Shown here: positions 49,686 through 58,482 of the stretch, one piece after another
Layout of the letters: every line of letters starts with the position of its first letter
Numbering within the stretch: the stretch's first letter is position 1
Position numbers and translations under genes: made by a program
Notes under the pieces: model-generated
The model's input: only the letters and a program-made list of their open reading frames with translations
Databases searched by the model: none
What the model was told of the DNA's origin: nothing
Assembly: GCF_021601385.1 (NCBI RefSeq)
Contig: NZ_BQHO01000018.1
Location: forward strand, 52,565-116,564
From: Pseudomonas parasichuanensis
GTDB lineage: Bacteria; Pseudomonadota; Gammaproteobacteria; Pseudomonadales; Pseudomonadaceae
Reading direction: 5' to 3'
DNA length: 64,000 nt

Positions 49686-49704
49686 GCGCGCCCCGGTGGC
49701 GCGC
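49686..49704 (+). terminator. Short GC hairpin after gmhB
   Basis: GCGCGCC-CCGGT-GGCGCGC followed by TGTTCCTT. It could weakly terminate glyQS-gmhB or act as an mRNA stabiliser before plsC. The T tract is poor. Confidence 0.4.
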
Positions 49705-49745
49705 TGTTCCTTAGGCGGGCCTGCCCCGCAACGGTACATGCCACT

Positions 49746-50516
49746 ATGTCGATCCTGCAGGCGATCAGAATCTTTCTTTTTTACCTGCTGTTGGGCACCA
49801 GTTCGCTGCTGTGGTGCTCGCTGAGCTTCTTTGTTGCACCGTTCTTGCCGTTCGCCAAGCGCTATCGGTTCATCAACGTGTACTGGTGCCGCTGCGCGCT
49901 GTTCCTGGTGCGCACGATCCTGGGCATCGATTACAAGATCACCGGTGCCGAGCACGTACCGAAAGTGCCCTGCGTGATCTTGTCGAACCACCAGAGCACC
50001 TGGGAGACGTTCTTCCTGTCGGCCTATTTCTCGCCGCTGAGCCAGGTGCTCAAGCGCGAGCTGCTGTACGTACCGTTCTTCGGCTGGGCCATGGCCATGC
50101 TGCGACCGATCGCCATTGACCGGAAAAACCCGAAAGAGGCCCTGCGCCAGGTTGCCAGCCAGGGCGACGAGCTGCTCAAGCAGGGCACCTGGGTGCTGAT
50201 CTTCCCCGAAGGCACCCGCGTGCCCCACGGCCAGATCGGCAAGTTCTCCCGCGGTGGTACCGCGCTTGCGGTGAACGCGGGCCTGCCGGTGCTGCCGATT
50301 GCCCACAACGCCGGCAAGTTCTGGCCCCGTGAGGGCTGGGGCAAGCGCTCGGGCACCATCGAGGTGGTGATCGGTGAACCGATGTATGCGGTAGGCACCG
50401 GGCCACGCGCCATTGCCGAGCTCAACGACCGTGCCCAGGCCTGGAACGAAGCGGCCCAGCGGGCCATGGGTTCGCTGCCGCCGGTGGCTGAAAACCCTGA
50501 GCAGCAGCCGGCCTGA
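49746..50516 (+). CDS. plsC: 1-acyl-sn-glycerol-3-phosphate acyltransferase (PlsC-like)
   Basis: 256-residue membrane acyltransferase for phosphatidate synthesis. It has an N-terminal hydrophobic segment (~5-30), the acyltransferase block I NHQSTWE and block III FPEGTR. Block I has Glu where the canonical HX4D motif has Asp; this form occurs in the Pseudomonas origin-linked PlsC homologue. An intrinsic terminator ends the transcript 130 bp downstream. Confidence 0.92.
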   Translation: MSILQAIRIFLFYLLLGTSSLLWCSLSFFVAPFLPFAKRYRFINVYWCRCALFLVRTILGIDYKITGAEHVPKVPCVILSNHQSTWETFFLSAYFSPLSQVLKRELLYVPFFGWAMAMLRPIAIDRKNPKEALRQVASQGDELLKQGTWVLIFPEGTRVPHGQIGKFSRGGTALAVNAGLPVLPIAHNAGKFWPREGWGKRSGTIEVVIGEPMYAVGTGPRAIAELNDRAQAWNEAAQRAMGSLPPVAENPEQQPA

Positions 50517-50521
50517 CGATC

Positions 50522-50530
50522 TGTGGATAA
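50522..50530. promoter_or_regulatory. DnaA-box sequence after plsC
   Basis: TGTGGATAA (TTATCCACA on the minus strand) at the start of an AT-rich 110-bp spacer. It is one of three exact copies that fall outside coding sequence. Confidence 0.5.
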
Positions 50531-50645
50531 CTTGTTAGCAAGTTTTGCATGAGTCGTCTGAAATAGATGCTAAGTGATTGAATTAGCTATTTATTTCTCT
50601 GTATGACGTTTTTGCGAAAATCGTGCATAAGTTTTTTCGCGCTAT

Positions 50646-50675
50646 AAAAAAACCGGCTTTTACGCCGGTTTTTTT
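50646..50675. terminator. Strong bidirectional intrinsic terminator
   Basis: Perfect 12-bp arms AAAAAAACCGGC and GCCGGTTTTTTT around a 6-base loop, between convergent plsC and the MHS transporter gene. Poly-T tracts lie on both strands. Confidence 0.92.
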
Positions 50676-50700
50676 GTGCCTCGAGATCGGAGCTGGGGCC

Positions 50701-50726
50701 TTCGCGGGTAAACCCGCGAAAGGGTC
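50701..50726. repeat. Single REP copy, TTCGCGGGTAAACCCGCGAA
   Basis: An isolated palindromic core of the GGGTAAACCC subfamily, lacking the CTCCCACAGG tail and the facing partner. It seems to be a solitary or truncated element. Confidence 0.7.
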
Positions 50727-50734
50727 CGCACTAT

Positions 50735-52354
50735 TCACACCTTATCGATATCCACATCCTTGGTTTCTTTCAGGCAGAAGATCCCCACCACCAGGCTCAC
50801 CCCAGTGATCAACACCGGGTACCACAGTCCGTAGAAGATATCCCCGGTGTACACCACCAACGCGAACGACACCGTCGGCAGGAAGCCACCGAACCAGCCG
50901 TTGCCGATGTGGTAGGGCAGCGACATCGAGGTGTAGCGGATGCGTGTAGGAAACAGCTCGACCATCACCGCCGCCAGTGGCCCGTAGGTCATGGTGGCGA
51001 TCAGGATCATGGCGACGATCAGCACCACCACCATCACCTGGTTCACCTGGGCGGGATCAGCTTTGGCCGGGTAGCCGGCCGCTTCGATGGCGCTACGCAT
51101 GGCCGCTTCGTCGAAGCCATTGATGGTCTTGTCGCCGATGTTCACCGAAACGTCACTGCCCGTGACTGCAACCGAGCTGTAGGGCAGGCCCTGCTTGACC
51201 AGGAAGGTCTTGACCTTGTCGCACGGGCTGTCGAAACGCGCCTTGCCCACCGGGTCGAACTGGAAGGTGCAGCCCTGCGGGTTGGCACTCACCACGATCG
51301 GTGCCTGGCGGCTGGCGGCGTCGATCTGCGGGTTGGCGTAATGGCTCAGCGCCTTGAACATCGGGAAGTAGCACAGGGTGGCCAGCAGCAGGCCGAGCAT
51401 CAGGATCGGCTTGCGCCCGACGCGGTCCGACAGCCAGCCGAAGAACACGAAGAACGGCGCGCCGATGATCACGCTGATGATCAACAGGGTGTTGGCTTGG
51501 GCCGGGTCCATCTTGAGCATCTGGGTCATGAAGAACAGCACGTAGAACTGTGCGGTATAGAAGGTCACCGCCTGCCCGGCGTTGATGCTGAACAGCGCGG
51601 TCAGCACCACCTTGAGGTTGGGCCACGAGGTGAACGACTCACGGATCGGCGACTTGCTCACCTTGCCCTGGGCCTTCATTTTCACGAAGGCCGGCGACTC
51701 GTGCATGCTCATGCGGATCCAGGTGGAGATCGCCAGCAGGAAGATCGACAGCAGGAACGGCAAGCGCCAGCCCCAGGCTTCGAACTGGTCGCCGCTGATG
51801 TAGCGGCTGGCCAGCACCACGGTCAGCGACAGCAAAAGGCCAAGGGTGGCGGTGGACTGGATGAAGCCGGTGTGGAAACCACGCTTGCCGTGGGGTGCGT
51901 GTTCGGCCACATAGGTGGCGGCGCCGCCATATTCACCGCCCAGGGCCAGGCCCTGGAGCATGCGCAGGATCACCAGGATGATGGGTGCGGCAATGCCGAT
52001 GCTGGCGTAGGTGGGCAGCAGGCCGACCGCGAAGGTCGACAGGCCCATCAGTACGATGGTGACCAGGAAGGTGTACTTGCGCCCGATCATGTCACCGAGG
52101 CGGCCGAACACCAGGGCGCCGAACGGTCGCACCAAAAAGCCGGCGGCGAAGGCCATCAGGGCAAAGATGAAGGCGGTGGTGTCGTTGACCCCAGCGAAGA
52201 ACTGCTTGCTGATGACCGCGGCCAGCGCGCCATAGAGAAAGAAGTCATACCACTCGAACACCGTCCCGAGGGATGACGCGAAAATGATCTTGCGTTCTTC
52301 ACGACCGCTGGAGCTGCTGGCCGCCGCCCCCTGTTCCTGGATGTAATCCGACAT
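50735..52354 (-). CDS. MHS-family MFS transporter with a large extra loop
   Basis: 539 residues, twelve helices, of the metabolite:H+ symporter family (ProP/ShiA-like). Signatures are GTVFEWYDFFLYG and the loop motifs FGRLGDMIGRK and LSDRVGRK. The second half contains an extra ~100-residue hydrophilic loop (from about HYANPQIDAASR to KADPAQVNQ) between helices, with two cysteines. This is longer than in most MHS members. Substrate is unknown; the neighbouring GMC oxidoreductase gene suggests an alcohol or quaternary amine. MSDYIQ at 52354 is chosen as start. Confidence 0.9.
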   Translation of the reverse strand: MSDYIQEQGAAASSSSGREERKIIFASSLGTVFEWYDFFLYGALAAVISKQFFAGVNDTTAFIFALMAFAAGFLVRPFGALVFGRLGDMIGRKYTFLVTIVLMGLSTFAVGLLPTYASIGIAAPIILVILRMLQGLALGGEYGGAATYVAEHAPHGKRGFHTGFIQSTATLGLLLSLTVVLASRYISGDQFEAWGWRLPFLLSIFLLAISTWIRMSMHESPAFVKMKAQGKVSKSPIRESFTSWPNLKVVLTALFSINAGQAVTFYTAQFYVLFFMTQMLKMDPAQANTLLIISVIIGAPFFVFFGWLSDRVGRKPILMLGLLLATLCYFPMFKALSHYANPQIDAASRQAPIVVSANPQGCTFQFDPVGKARFDSPCDKVKTFLVKQGLPYSSVAVTGSDVSVNIGDKTINGFDEAAMRSAIEAAGYPAKADPAQVNQVMVVVLIVAMILIATMTYGPLAAVMVELFPTRIRYTSMSLPYHIGNGWFGGFLPTVSFALVVYTGDIFYGLWYPVLITGVSLVVGIFCLKETKDVDIDKV

Positions 52355-52451
52355 CGTTGCTGTCCTCGGCCCGAGGGCCACAGTGATTATTCTTGTTGTT
52401 CCACTGCCGACGGCCTGCGACCACGCGCCGTCGCTGTTGCAAACACCCGGG

Positions 52452-54101
52452 TCAGGGCGTCGGTATCGCGCTGGTGTCGCTGAGGTTGGTCTGGGTAGGG
52501 GCCCCCTTGAGGATCAGTTGCGCCGCCTTCTCGGCGATCATCAACGTGGGTGAACAGGTATTGCCGGAGACGATCTGCGGCATGATCGAAGCGTCGGCCA
52601 CGCGCAGGCCGGGAATGCCGTGCACGCGCAGCTGGTTATCCACAACGTCCAGCGCGCCATTGCCCATGCGGCAGGTGCCCACCGGGTGGAAGATGGTGGT
52701 GCCGATCTGGCCGGCGGCCTGGTGCAAGTCTTCTTCGCTTTGCAGGGCCGGGCCCGGCAGGTATTCGCGAGGGGCGAAGGCGGCCAGGGCAGGGGCCTGG
52801 ACGATGCGCCGGGTCATGCGGATGGCGTCTGCCGCCACCTGCAGGTCTTCGGGCGCACTGAGGTAGTTGGGGTCGATCAGGGGTGTGGCGGTCATGTCCG
52901 CCGAGCGGATATCGATACGCCCACGGCTGACCGGGCGCAGGTTGCACACCGAGGCGGTGAAGGCCGGGAAGCGATGCAGCGGCTCGCCGAAGCGCTCCAG
53001 CGACAGGGGCTGCACGTGGTATTGCAGGTTGGCGGTGGCCTGCTGCGGGCTGGAACGCACGAAGGCCCCCAGCTGGCTCGGCGCCATGGCCAGCGGGCCG
53101 CTGCGGTCATAGGCGTAGCGCAGGCCCATGCCTAGCTTGCCCCACAGGCTGTTGGCCATCTGGTTGAGGGTGCGGGTGTTTTGGATCTGGTAGATCAGCC
53201 GTAGCTGCAGGTGGTCCTGCAGGTTGCCGCCGACGCCGGGCATGTCGTGCCGAACGCCGATACCCAGCCCTTCAAGCAACTTGCGTGGGCCGATGCCCGA
53301 ACGTTGCAGGATGCCGGGCGAACCCACGGAACCGGCACAAAGAATGATCTCGCGGCGTGTACCGAACTCATGCCACGCGCCTTGCCAACGCGCTTTCACC
53401 GCCCGGGCGCGGGTGTTGTTGAGCAGCACCTGATCGACCTCGACGCCGGTCAGTACGGTCAGGTTGGGGCGTTTGAGAATGGGTTTGAGAAAGGCCTTGG
53501 CCGAATTCCAGCGCACACCGCGGCGTTGGTTGACCTGGAAGTATCCACAGCCGGCGTTGTCGCCGGTGTTGAAGTCGTCGACCTTGCCGATGCCACTCTG
53601 CTCGGCGGCATCGCGGAAGGCGTCGAGGATCGGCCAGCTGTAGCGTTGCTGCTCGACCCGCCATTCGCCTTCAGCACCGTGGCTGTCGCTGGCGCCGGCG
53701 AAGTGGTTTTCGCTTTGCTTGAACAACGGCAGCACGTCCTTCCATGCCCAGCCGTCGTTGCCAAGCTCTGCCCAACGGTCGTAGTCGGCGGCCTGGCCGC
53801 GCATGTAGATCATGCCGTTGATCGAAGAACAACCGCCGAGCACCTTGCCCCGTGGATAACCCAGGGCGCGGCCGTTAAGCCCGGGTTGGGCCTCGGTCTT
53901 GAAGCACCAGTCGGTGCGGGGGTTGCCGATGCAGTAGAGGTAACCGACGGGGATGTGGATCCAGGGATAGTTGTCGCGGCCACCGGCTTCCAGCAGCAGG
54001 ACGCGGCAGGCAGGGTCGGCGGACAAACGATTGGCCAGCAGGCAACCGGCGGGCCCGGCACCCACGACCACGTAGTCGTAGACAGAATCGGCTGATGGCA
54101 T
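52452..54101 (-). CDS. GMC-family FAD oxidoreductase, choline dehydrogenase-like
   Basis: 549-residue flavoprotein of the glucose-methanol-choline family. It shows the FAD dinucleotide motif YVVVGAGPAGCLLANRLS, the GMC signature GGCSSINGMIYMRGQAADYD and the C-terminal IFHPVGTCRMG. It oxidises alcohols, but choline is not assured because true BetA lies with betIB. It stands 97 bp upstream of the MHS transporter on the same strand, suggesting uptake plus oxidation of one compound. The ATG at 54101 is chosen over a TTG six bases upstream. Confidence 0.9.
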   Translation of the reverse strand: MPSADSVYDYVVVGAGPAGCLLANRLSADPACRVLLLEAGGRDNYPWIHIPVGYLYCIGNPRTDWCFKTEAQPGLNGRALGYPRGKVLGGCSSINGMIYMRGQAADYDRWAELGNDGWAWKDVLPLFKQSENHFAGASDSHGAEGEWRVEQQRYSWPILDAFRDAAEQSGIGKVDDFNTGDNAGCGYFQVNQRRGVRWNSAKAFLKPILKRPNLTVLTGVEVDQVLLNNTRARAVKARWQGAWHEFGTRREIILCAGSVGSPGILQRSGIGPRKLLEGLGIGVRHDMPGVGGNLQDHLQLRLIYQIQNTRTLNQMANSLWGKLGMGLRYAYDRSGPLAMAPSQLGAFVRSSPQQATANLQYHVQPLSLERFGEPLHRFPAFTASVCNLRPVSRGRIDIRSADMTATPLIDPNYLSAPEDLQVAADAIRMTRRIVQAPALAAFAPREYLPGPALQSEEDLHQAAGQIGTTIFHPVGTCRMGNGALDVVDNQLRVHGIPGLRVADASIMPQIVSGNTCSPTLMIAEKAAQLILKGAPTQTNLSDTSAIPTP

Positions 54102-54219
54102 GTGCAACCTCGCGCCTGATTATTATTCTTGTCCCGGTCCATCTTATTGATTAATTTCGCCGGGGAAACACGAGATTTTGCGCAGCCGTTGTGCGTTTTA
54201 GCACAGCGGTCAGCCTGTA

Positions 54220-54316
54220 CCGGCCTCTTCGCGGGCAAGCCCGCTCCCACAGGGATCGCGCTGCTTTCGTAACAGCGACGAACCTGTGGGAGCGGGCTTG
54301 CCCGCGAAAAGGCCGG
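54220..54316. repeat. REP inverted pair in a divergent promoter region
   Basis: Facing copies of CCGGCCTCTTCGCGGGCAAGCCCGCTCCCACAG and its complement lie between the divergent GMC and LysR genes, ending about 25 bp before the LysR start. A REP pair in a divergent promoter region is less usual than one between convergent genes. Confidence 0.88.
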
Positions 54317-54340
54317 AACGAACTGCCAAAAAGGATCAGC

Positions 54341-55228
54341 ATGTTCGACTGGAACGATCTGCGGTTTTTCCTCGAGTTGCAGCGTAGCGGCCGGTTGCTG
54401 ACCGCCGCCAAGCGCCTCAATACCACCCACAGCACCGTGGCCCGGCATATCGAGAGCATCGAGAAAAGCCTGGGCACGGCGCTGTTCGTCCAGCACGCCC
54501 AGGGCTACGACCTCACCCCCTCCGGCCAGGCACTGCTCAAGCACGCCGAGGCCATGGAGAACGTCGCCCTGCTGGCGCAGGAAGAGATCACCCAGGCCAT
54601 CACCCCGCTGGGCAAGATTCGCCTGGGGGTCACCGAAGGCATCGGCATCATGTTCTTCACCCCGCGGATGAACGCGCTGTTCGAGCGCTACCCGGGGCTG
54701 GAAGTGGAGCTGGTGGCGGTGCCGCGCTTCGTCAGCATCCTCAACCGCGAGGCCGAAATCAGCATCCACCTGGAGCGCCCCAACGCCGACCTGCTGATCA
54801 CCCGCAAGCTCACCGACTACCGCCTGGCGCTGTATGCCAGCCAGGCGTACCTGGACCGCGCACCGCCGCTGCGTAACCGCGAGGACCTGGCCCGGCACAG
54901 CTGGATCGGTTACGTCGACGACCTGCTGTTCAGCCAGGAGCTGCTGTTCCTCAACAGCTTCTGCCGCTCACCCAGCGTGGCGTTTCGCAGCACCAGTGTG
55001 ATCGCCCAGCAGCACGCCGCCCAGGCCGGGCTGGGCATTGCCGTGCTGCCCAACTACATGGCCCGCCACGACCCGAAGCTGGTGCGGGTGCTGCCCAGCG
55101 AAACCATCCAGCGCAGCTACTGGATCTGCACCCGCCGCGAACTGCACAAGTCGGTGCGCCTGCGGGTGGTGTGGGATTACCTGCTGGCGCTGTGCGCCGC
55201 CGAGCAGGATGAACTGCTAGCCGAGTAG
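54341..55228 (+). CDS. LysR-family transcriptional regulator
   Basis: 295 residues with a LysR HTH (SGRLLTAAKRLNTTHSTVARHIE) and effector domain. It is divergent from the GMC dehydrogenase gene and probably controls it and the MHS transporter. The ATG at 54341 follows AAAAAGGATCAGC. Its 3' end overlaps the convergent permease gene by 12 bp. Effector unknown. Confidence 0.9.
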   Translation: MFDWNDLRFFLELQRSGRLLTAAKRLNTTHSTVARHIESIEKSLGTALFVQHAQGYDLTPSGQALLKHAEAMENVALLAQEEITQAITPLGKIRLGVTEGIGIMFFTPRMNALFERYPGLEVELVAVPRFVSILNREAEISIHLERPNADLLITRKLTDYRLALYASQAYLDRAPPLRNREDLARHSWIGYVDDLLFSQELLFLNSFCRSPSVAFRSTSVIAQQHAAQAGLGIAVLPNYMARHDPKLVRVLPSETIQRSYWICTRRELHKSVRLRVVWDYLLALCAAEQDELLAE

Positions 55229-56035
55229 CGCCTTGCCGGCCAACAGCACGGCGGCGCTGATACCGGCCACGGCGAACAGCTGCTGCAGGCGTGGGCCGGC
55301 GATGCGGGCGGCCAGCGGCCGCGCCAGCAGCAGGCCGACGACCGCGCCGATGGCGAAGGGCACGCCCACCTGCCAGTGCATGACACCCGCCACGCTGGCG
55401 CTCACCACACTACCGGTGGACACCAGGGCGATCACGGCCAACGAAGTGGCGACGATGCTTGTCATGCGCAGGTTGGTGTAGCGGTTCAACGCCGGGATGA
55501 TCACGAAGCCACCGCCCACACCCAGCAGGCCGGACAGCAATCCCGACATCAAGCCGGTAAAGGCCAGGGCCCTGGCGCAGGGCAGGGTCCAGCGCAAACG
55601 GCCCTGCAAAGGGTTGAGCACGCAGGGCTCGATGAATCGATGGGCGTCATTGGCGTCGCCGCGCAGTTGCCTGGCCGCCTTGCGCCAGATGCGCAGGCAG
55701 GCGTAAACCAGCACCCCGGCGAACACCAGCGCCAAGGGTGTATTGGGCAATCGATGGGCGAGCATCAGGCCGAAGGGCGCGGCGGCGATGCCGATCAGGG
55801 CGATGAACAGGGCCGCGCGATAACGGACCAAGCCTTCACGCAGGCCGAGCACAGCGCCCACCGCCGCCGCCAGGCCCACGGCGAGCAGGCCGATCGGCGC
55901 CGCCTCGACCATGCTCAGGCCCAGGCCGAAGACCAGCAGTGGCACCGCGAGGATGCCACCGCCGGCACCGGTCAGTGCCAGCACCGCGCCAATGATCGCG
56001 CCGAGCCCGGCGCCCAGCAACTGATGTTCGATCAC
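55217..56035 (-). CDS. TauE/SafE-family (TSUP) permease
   Basis: 272-residue membrane protein with two homologous halves, each opening with a glycine-rich helix pair (ALTGAGGGILAVPLLVFGL and LLGVGGGFVIIPAL). TSUP proteins move sulfite, sulfonates or thiosulfate out of or into cells. The GTG at 56035 overlaps the stop of the sulfide:quinone reductase gene (GTGA), so both belong to one operon; export of sulfite formed by persulfide oxidation is a reasonable role here. Confidence 0.92.
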   Translation of the reverse strand: MIEHQLLGAGLGAIIGAVLALTGAGGGILAVPLLVFGLGLSMVEAAPIGLLAVGLAAAVGAVLGLREGLVRYRAALFIALIGIAAAPFGLMLAHRLPNTPLALVFAGVLVYACLRIWRKAARQLRGDANDAHRFIEPCVLNPLQGRLRWTLPCARALAFTGLMSGLLSGLLGVGGGFVIIPALNRYTNLRMTSIVATSLAVIALVSTGSVVSASVAGVMHWQVGVPFAIGAVVGLLLARPLAARIAGPRLQQLFAVAGISAAVLLAGKALLG

Positions 56036-57312
56036 TGCTGCGCCTCGACCACCAGCGGCTGGGGCCGCGCCATCCATTCACGGCCCTTGAGCATGGCCTT
56101 CCAGTACAGCGGCGGCAGGATCTGCGCTTTCAACAGCCAGGCCAGGCGAGTCGGCTTGCGCCCGTCGAGCAGCCAGCGCGGGAAGCTCGGCGCGACTTTG
56201 CCACCATAGGTGAACTCGGCCAGGACGATCTTGCCGCGCTCCACCGTCAACGGGCAGGAGCCATAGCCGTCGTATTGCGCCAGGGTAGGTAGCCGGCCGA
56301 GCGCCACCAGCACGTTGTTGGCCACCACCGGCGCTTGTTTGCGCGCGGCGGCGGCAGTCTTGGCATTGCTGGTGTTGGCCACGTCACCCAGGGCGTGGAT
56401 ATTGCCGAACTGGCGGTGGCGCAACGTGTGCGGGTCGACATCGACCCAACCGGCGGCATCGGCCAGCGGGCTTTGGCGGATGAAATCCGGGGCCACTTGC
56501 GGCGGTACCACGTGCAGCATATCGAAGGCTTCGACGCGGGTTTCGCTGCTGCCGTCGGGCAGGGTGCGGACGAAGGTGGCGCGTTTGTTCGGGCCGTCCA
56601 CGGCAGTGAGACGGTGTTGATAGTTGAGGTCGACGCCGTACTTGTCGATGTAGCTCATCAACGCTGGCACGTAGTCCGGCACGCCGAACAGCACGGCGCC
56701 TGCGTTGAAGAAGCTGGCCCGGACATCGCCAAGTCGGCCGTGGCGCAACCAGTGGTCGCACGACAGGTACAGCGCTTTCTGCGGTGCACCGGCACATTTG
56801 ATCGGCATCGGCGGCTGGGTGAACAGGGCCCGGCCTTGCTTGAGGTTCTGCACCAGCTCCCAGGTGTAGGGCGCCAGGTCGTAGCGGTAGTTGGAGGTGA
56901 CGCCGTTACGGCCGAGGGTTTCGCTCAGGCCGTCGATGGCGCTCCAGTCCAGCTTCAGCCCGGGGCACACCACCAGCTGTTCGTAACTGACGCCACGGCC
57001 ATCGTCGAGGATCACCAGTTGCGCCTGGGGGTCGAAGCCGTCTACCCGGGCCTTGATCCAGCGCACGCCACGGGGCAGGGTGGCGGCCATGGTGTGGGCG
57101 GTGCTCGGTGCCTTGAACACACCGGCGCCGACCATGGTCCAGCCAGGCTGGTAGTAGTGCACATCGGCAGGGTCGACCAAGGCGATATCCAGTGACGGGT
57201 CACGGGCGATCAGGCTCGAGGCGGTGGCGATACCGGCGGCACCGGCACCGACGATCACCACTTTGTGGTGGTCGGCACAGGAGGAATCGGCAGGGGACAG
57301 CAAGGCAGGCAT
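56032..57312 (-). CDS. sqr: Sulfide:quinone oxidoreductase, type II (SQOR-like)
   Basis: 426-residue FAD enzyme that oxidises H2S to sulfane sulfur with quinone as acceptor. FAD motif: VVIVGAGAAGIATASSL. The redox cysteines expected for type II SQR are present: Cys173 in PIKCAGAPQKALYL and Cys353 in GYGSCPLTVERGKIVLAEF, together with the C-terminal LPPLYWKAMLKG. These agree with the mitochondrial-type enzyme. It sits between an MBL protein with persulfide-dioxygenase features and a TSUP permease. Confidence 0.93.
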   Translation of the reverse strand: MPALLSPADSSCADHHKVVIVGAGAAGIATASSLIARDPSLDIALVDPADVHYYQPGWTMVGAGVFKAPSTAHTMAATLPRGVRWIKARVDGFDPQAQLVILDDGRGVSYEQLVVCPGLKLDWSAIDGLSETLGRNGVTSNYRYDLAPYTWELVQNLKQGRALFTQPPMPIKCAGAPQKALYLSCDHWLRHGRLGDVRASFFNAGAVLFGVPDYVPALMSYIDKYGVDLNYQHRLTAVDGPNKRATFVRTLPDGSSETRVEAFDMLHVVPPQVAPDFIRQSPLADAAGWVDVDPHTLRHRQFGNIHALGDVANTSNAKTAAAARKQAPVVANNVLVALGRLPTLAQYDGYGSCPLTVERGKIVLAEFTYGGKVAPSFPRWLLDGRKPTRLAWLLKAQILPPLYWKAMLKGREWMARPQPLVVEAQQ

Positions 57313-57352
57313 GGCGGTGTTCCTTTGAATCTCGTTATGTGGGTGATGCGCT

Positions 57353-58237
57353 TTACAGTTTGTTCAGCGGGATCTTCAGGTAGCTCACGCCGTTTTCCTC
57401 GGGCTCGGGATACTGGCCGCTGCGCATGTTGATCTGTACCGATGGCAGGATCAGCACGGGCATGTCCAGGGTCTTGTCACGGGCTTCGCGCATCGCCACG
57501 AAGCTGTCCTGGCTGACGCCTTCATGAATGTGAATGTTGTCGGCTCGTTGCTCGGCCACCGTGGTGACGTAGCGCAGCTCACGGCCGCCCGGCAGGTAGT
57601 CGTGGCACATGAACAACCGCGTCTGGTCGGGGAAGGCCAGCAGCCTGCGGATCGACTGGTACAGGGTTGTCGCGCTGGCGCCGGGGAAGTCGCAACGGGC
57701 AGTGCCGTAGTCGGGCGTGAACAGGGTGTCGCCGACGAACACGGCGGTCTCGCCGGCGTCCTGGACCATGTAGCTCATGCAGGCAGGGGTGTGCCCGGGG
57801 GTGTGCAGGGCACGGGCATGCAGGTTGCCGATACGAAAGCCTTCTTCATCGACGAACAGCACATCGAACTGGCTGCCGTCGCGGGCGAACCCGGGCTCGG
57901 CATTGAACAGCGTGCCGAACACTTTCTGCACCTGGGTGATCTGCGCACCAATGCCGGTATGGCCGCCGAGCTTTTCCTTGAGGTAGGCCGCCGCGGACAG
58001 GTGATCGGCATGCACGTGGGTTTCCAGGATCCACTGAACCTTGGCGCCCAACTCGTTCACGCGGCTAATCAGCTTGTCCGCCGAACCCGTGCAGGTGCGT
58101 CCGGACTTGGGGTCGTAGTCCAGCACGCTGTCGATCAACGCACACTGACGCGTCTCGCCGTCCATCACCAGGTAACTGATGGTCGAGGTGGTCTTGTCGA
58201 AGAATGCTTCAACATGAAGATTGTTGCCGATGATCAT
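57353..58237 (-). CDS. MBL-fold persulfide dioxygenase-like protein (Blh/ETHE1 type)
   Basis: 294-residue metallo-beta-lactamase-fold protein. The metal motif is ETHVHADH (His74, His76, Asp78, His79), with the third histidine in HTPGHTPACMSYM and FMCHDY late in the chain. The ETHE1/Blh group oxidises glutathione persulfide to sulfite. It is the first gene of the leftward sqr operon, directly under a candidate sigma-54 promoter. It could instead be a rhodanese-like beta-lactamase homologue, but context favours persulfide dioxygenase. Confidence 0.88.
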   Translation of the reverse strand: MIIGNNLHVEAFFDKTTSTISYLVMDGETRQCALIDSVLDYDPKSGRTCTGSADKLISRVNELGAKVQWILETHVHADHLSAAAYLKEKLGGHTGIGAQITQVQKVFGTLFNAEPGFARDGSQFDVLFVDEEGFRIGNLHARALHTPGHTPACMSYMVQDAGETAVFVGDTLFTPDYGTARCDFPGASATTLYQSIRRLLAFPDQTRLFMCHDYLPGGRELRYVTTVAEQRADNIHIHEGVSQDSFVAMREARDKTLDMPVLILPSVQINMRSGQYPEPEENGVSYLKIPLNKL

Positions 58238-58295
58238 TACGCTCTCCAGTTATCCACCGTGCCTCCTTGAAGGCTTAGGCAGTCAACGGTGCTTT

Positions 58296-58311
58296 ATCAA
58301 GATGCATGCCA
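58296..58311 (-). promoter_or_regulatory. Candidate sigma-54 promoter for the sulfide operon
   Basis: On the minus strand TGGCATGCATCTTGAT matches the -24/-12 consensus TGGCAYR-N4-TTGCW with one mismatch (GA for GC at -12). The spacing is correct and it lies about 60 bp upstream of the MBL gene. It agrees with the adjacent sigma-54 activator gene. Confidence 0.65.
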
Positions 58312-58406
58312 TGCCTTTCTGATGGACGCAGTGCCCGGAAGCTGCGGCTTTGCGCCGAGGCAGTCTGCGCTACGATCCCTTGCCCACCACCCAAGGTGAC
58401 ACTTAC

Positions 58407-58444
58407 TGGCAGTCGACTGTCAGCCAATGGCAGTGATTGGCAGT
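58407..58444. promoter_or_regulatory. Candidate activator-binding (UAS) repeats
   Basis: Three TGGCAGT repeats (58407, 58428, 58438). The first is part of the near-palindrome TGGCAGTCGACTGTCA. They lie 96-150 bp upstream of the candidate sigma-54 promoter, the usual distance for an enhancer-binding protein, and just before the activator gene itself. Confidence 0.55.
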
Positions 58445-58482
58445 CCTTGCTACGCTCGGCGGGTCTTTCATCTGGTGCTGTC

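Noticed and set aside
47013-50306. A 1097-codon open frame antisense to glyS-gmhB
   Set aside because: It runs opposite to unmistakable glyS, gmhB and plsC. Its His/Gln/Val-rich low-complexity composition is typical of the antisense frame of GC-rich Pseudomonas genes.
58438-58450. TGGCAGTCCTTGC as a sigma-54 promoter for the fisR-like gene
   Set aside because: GG and GC are separated by 8 rather than 10 bp, so it does not satisfy the -24/-12 spacing. The TGGCAGT is better read as part of the repeat cluster.
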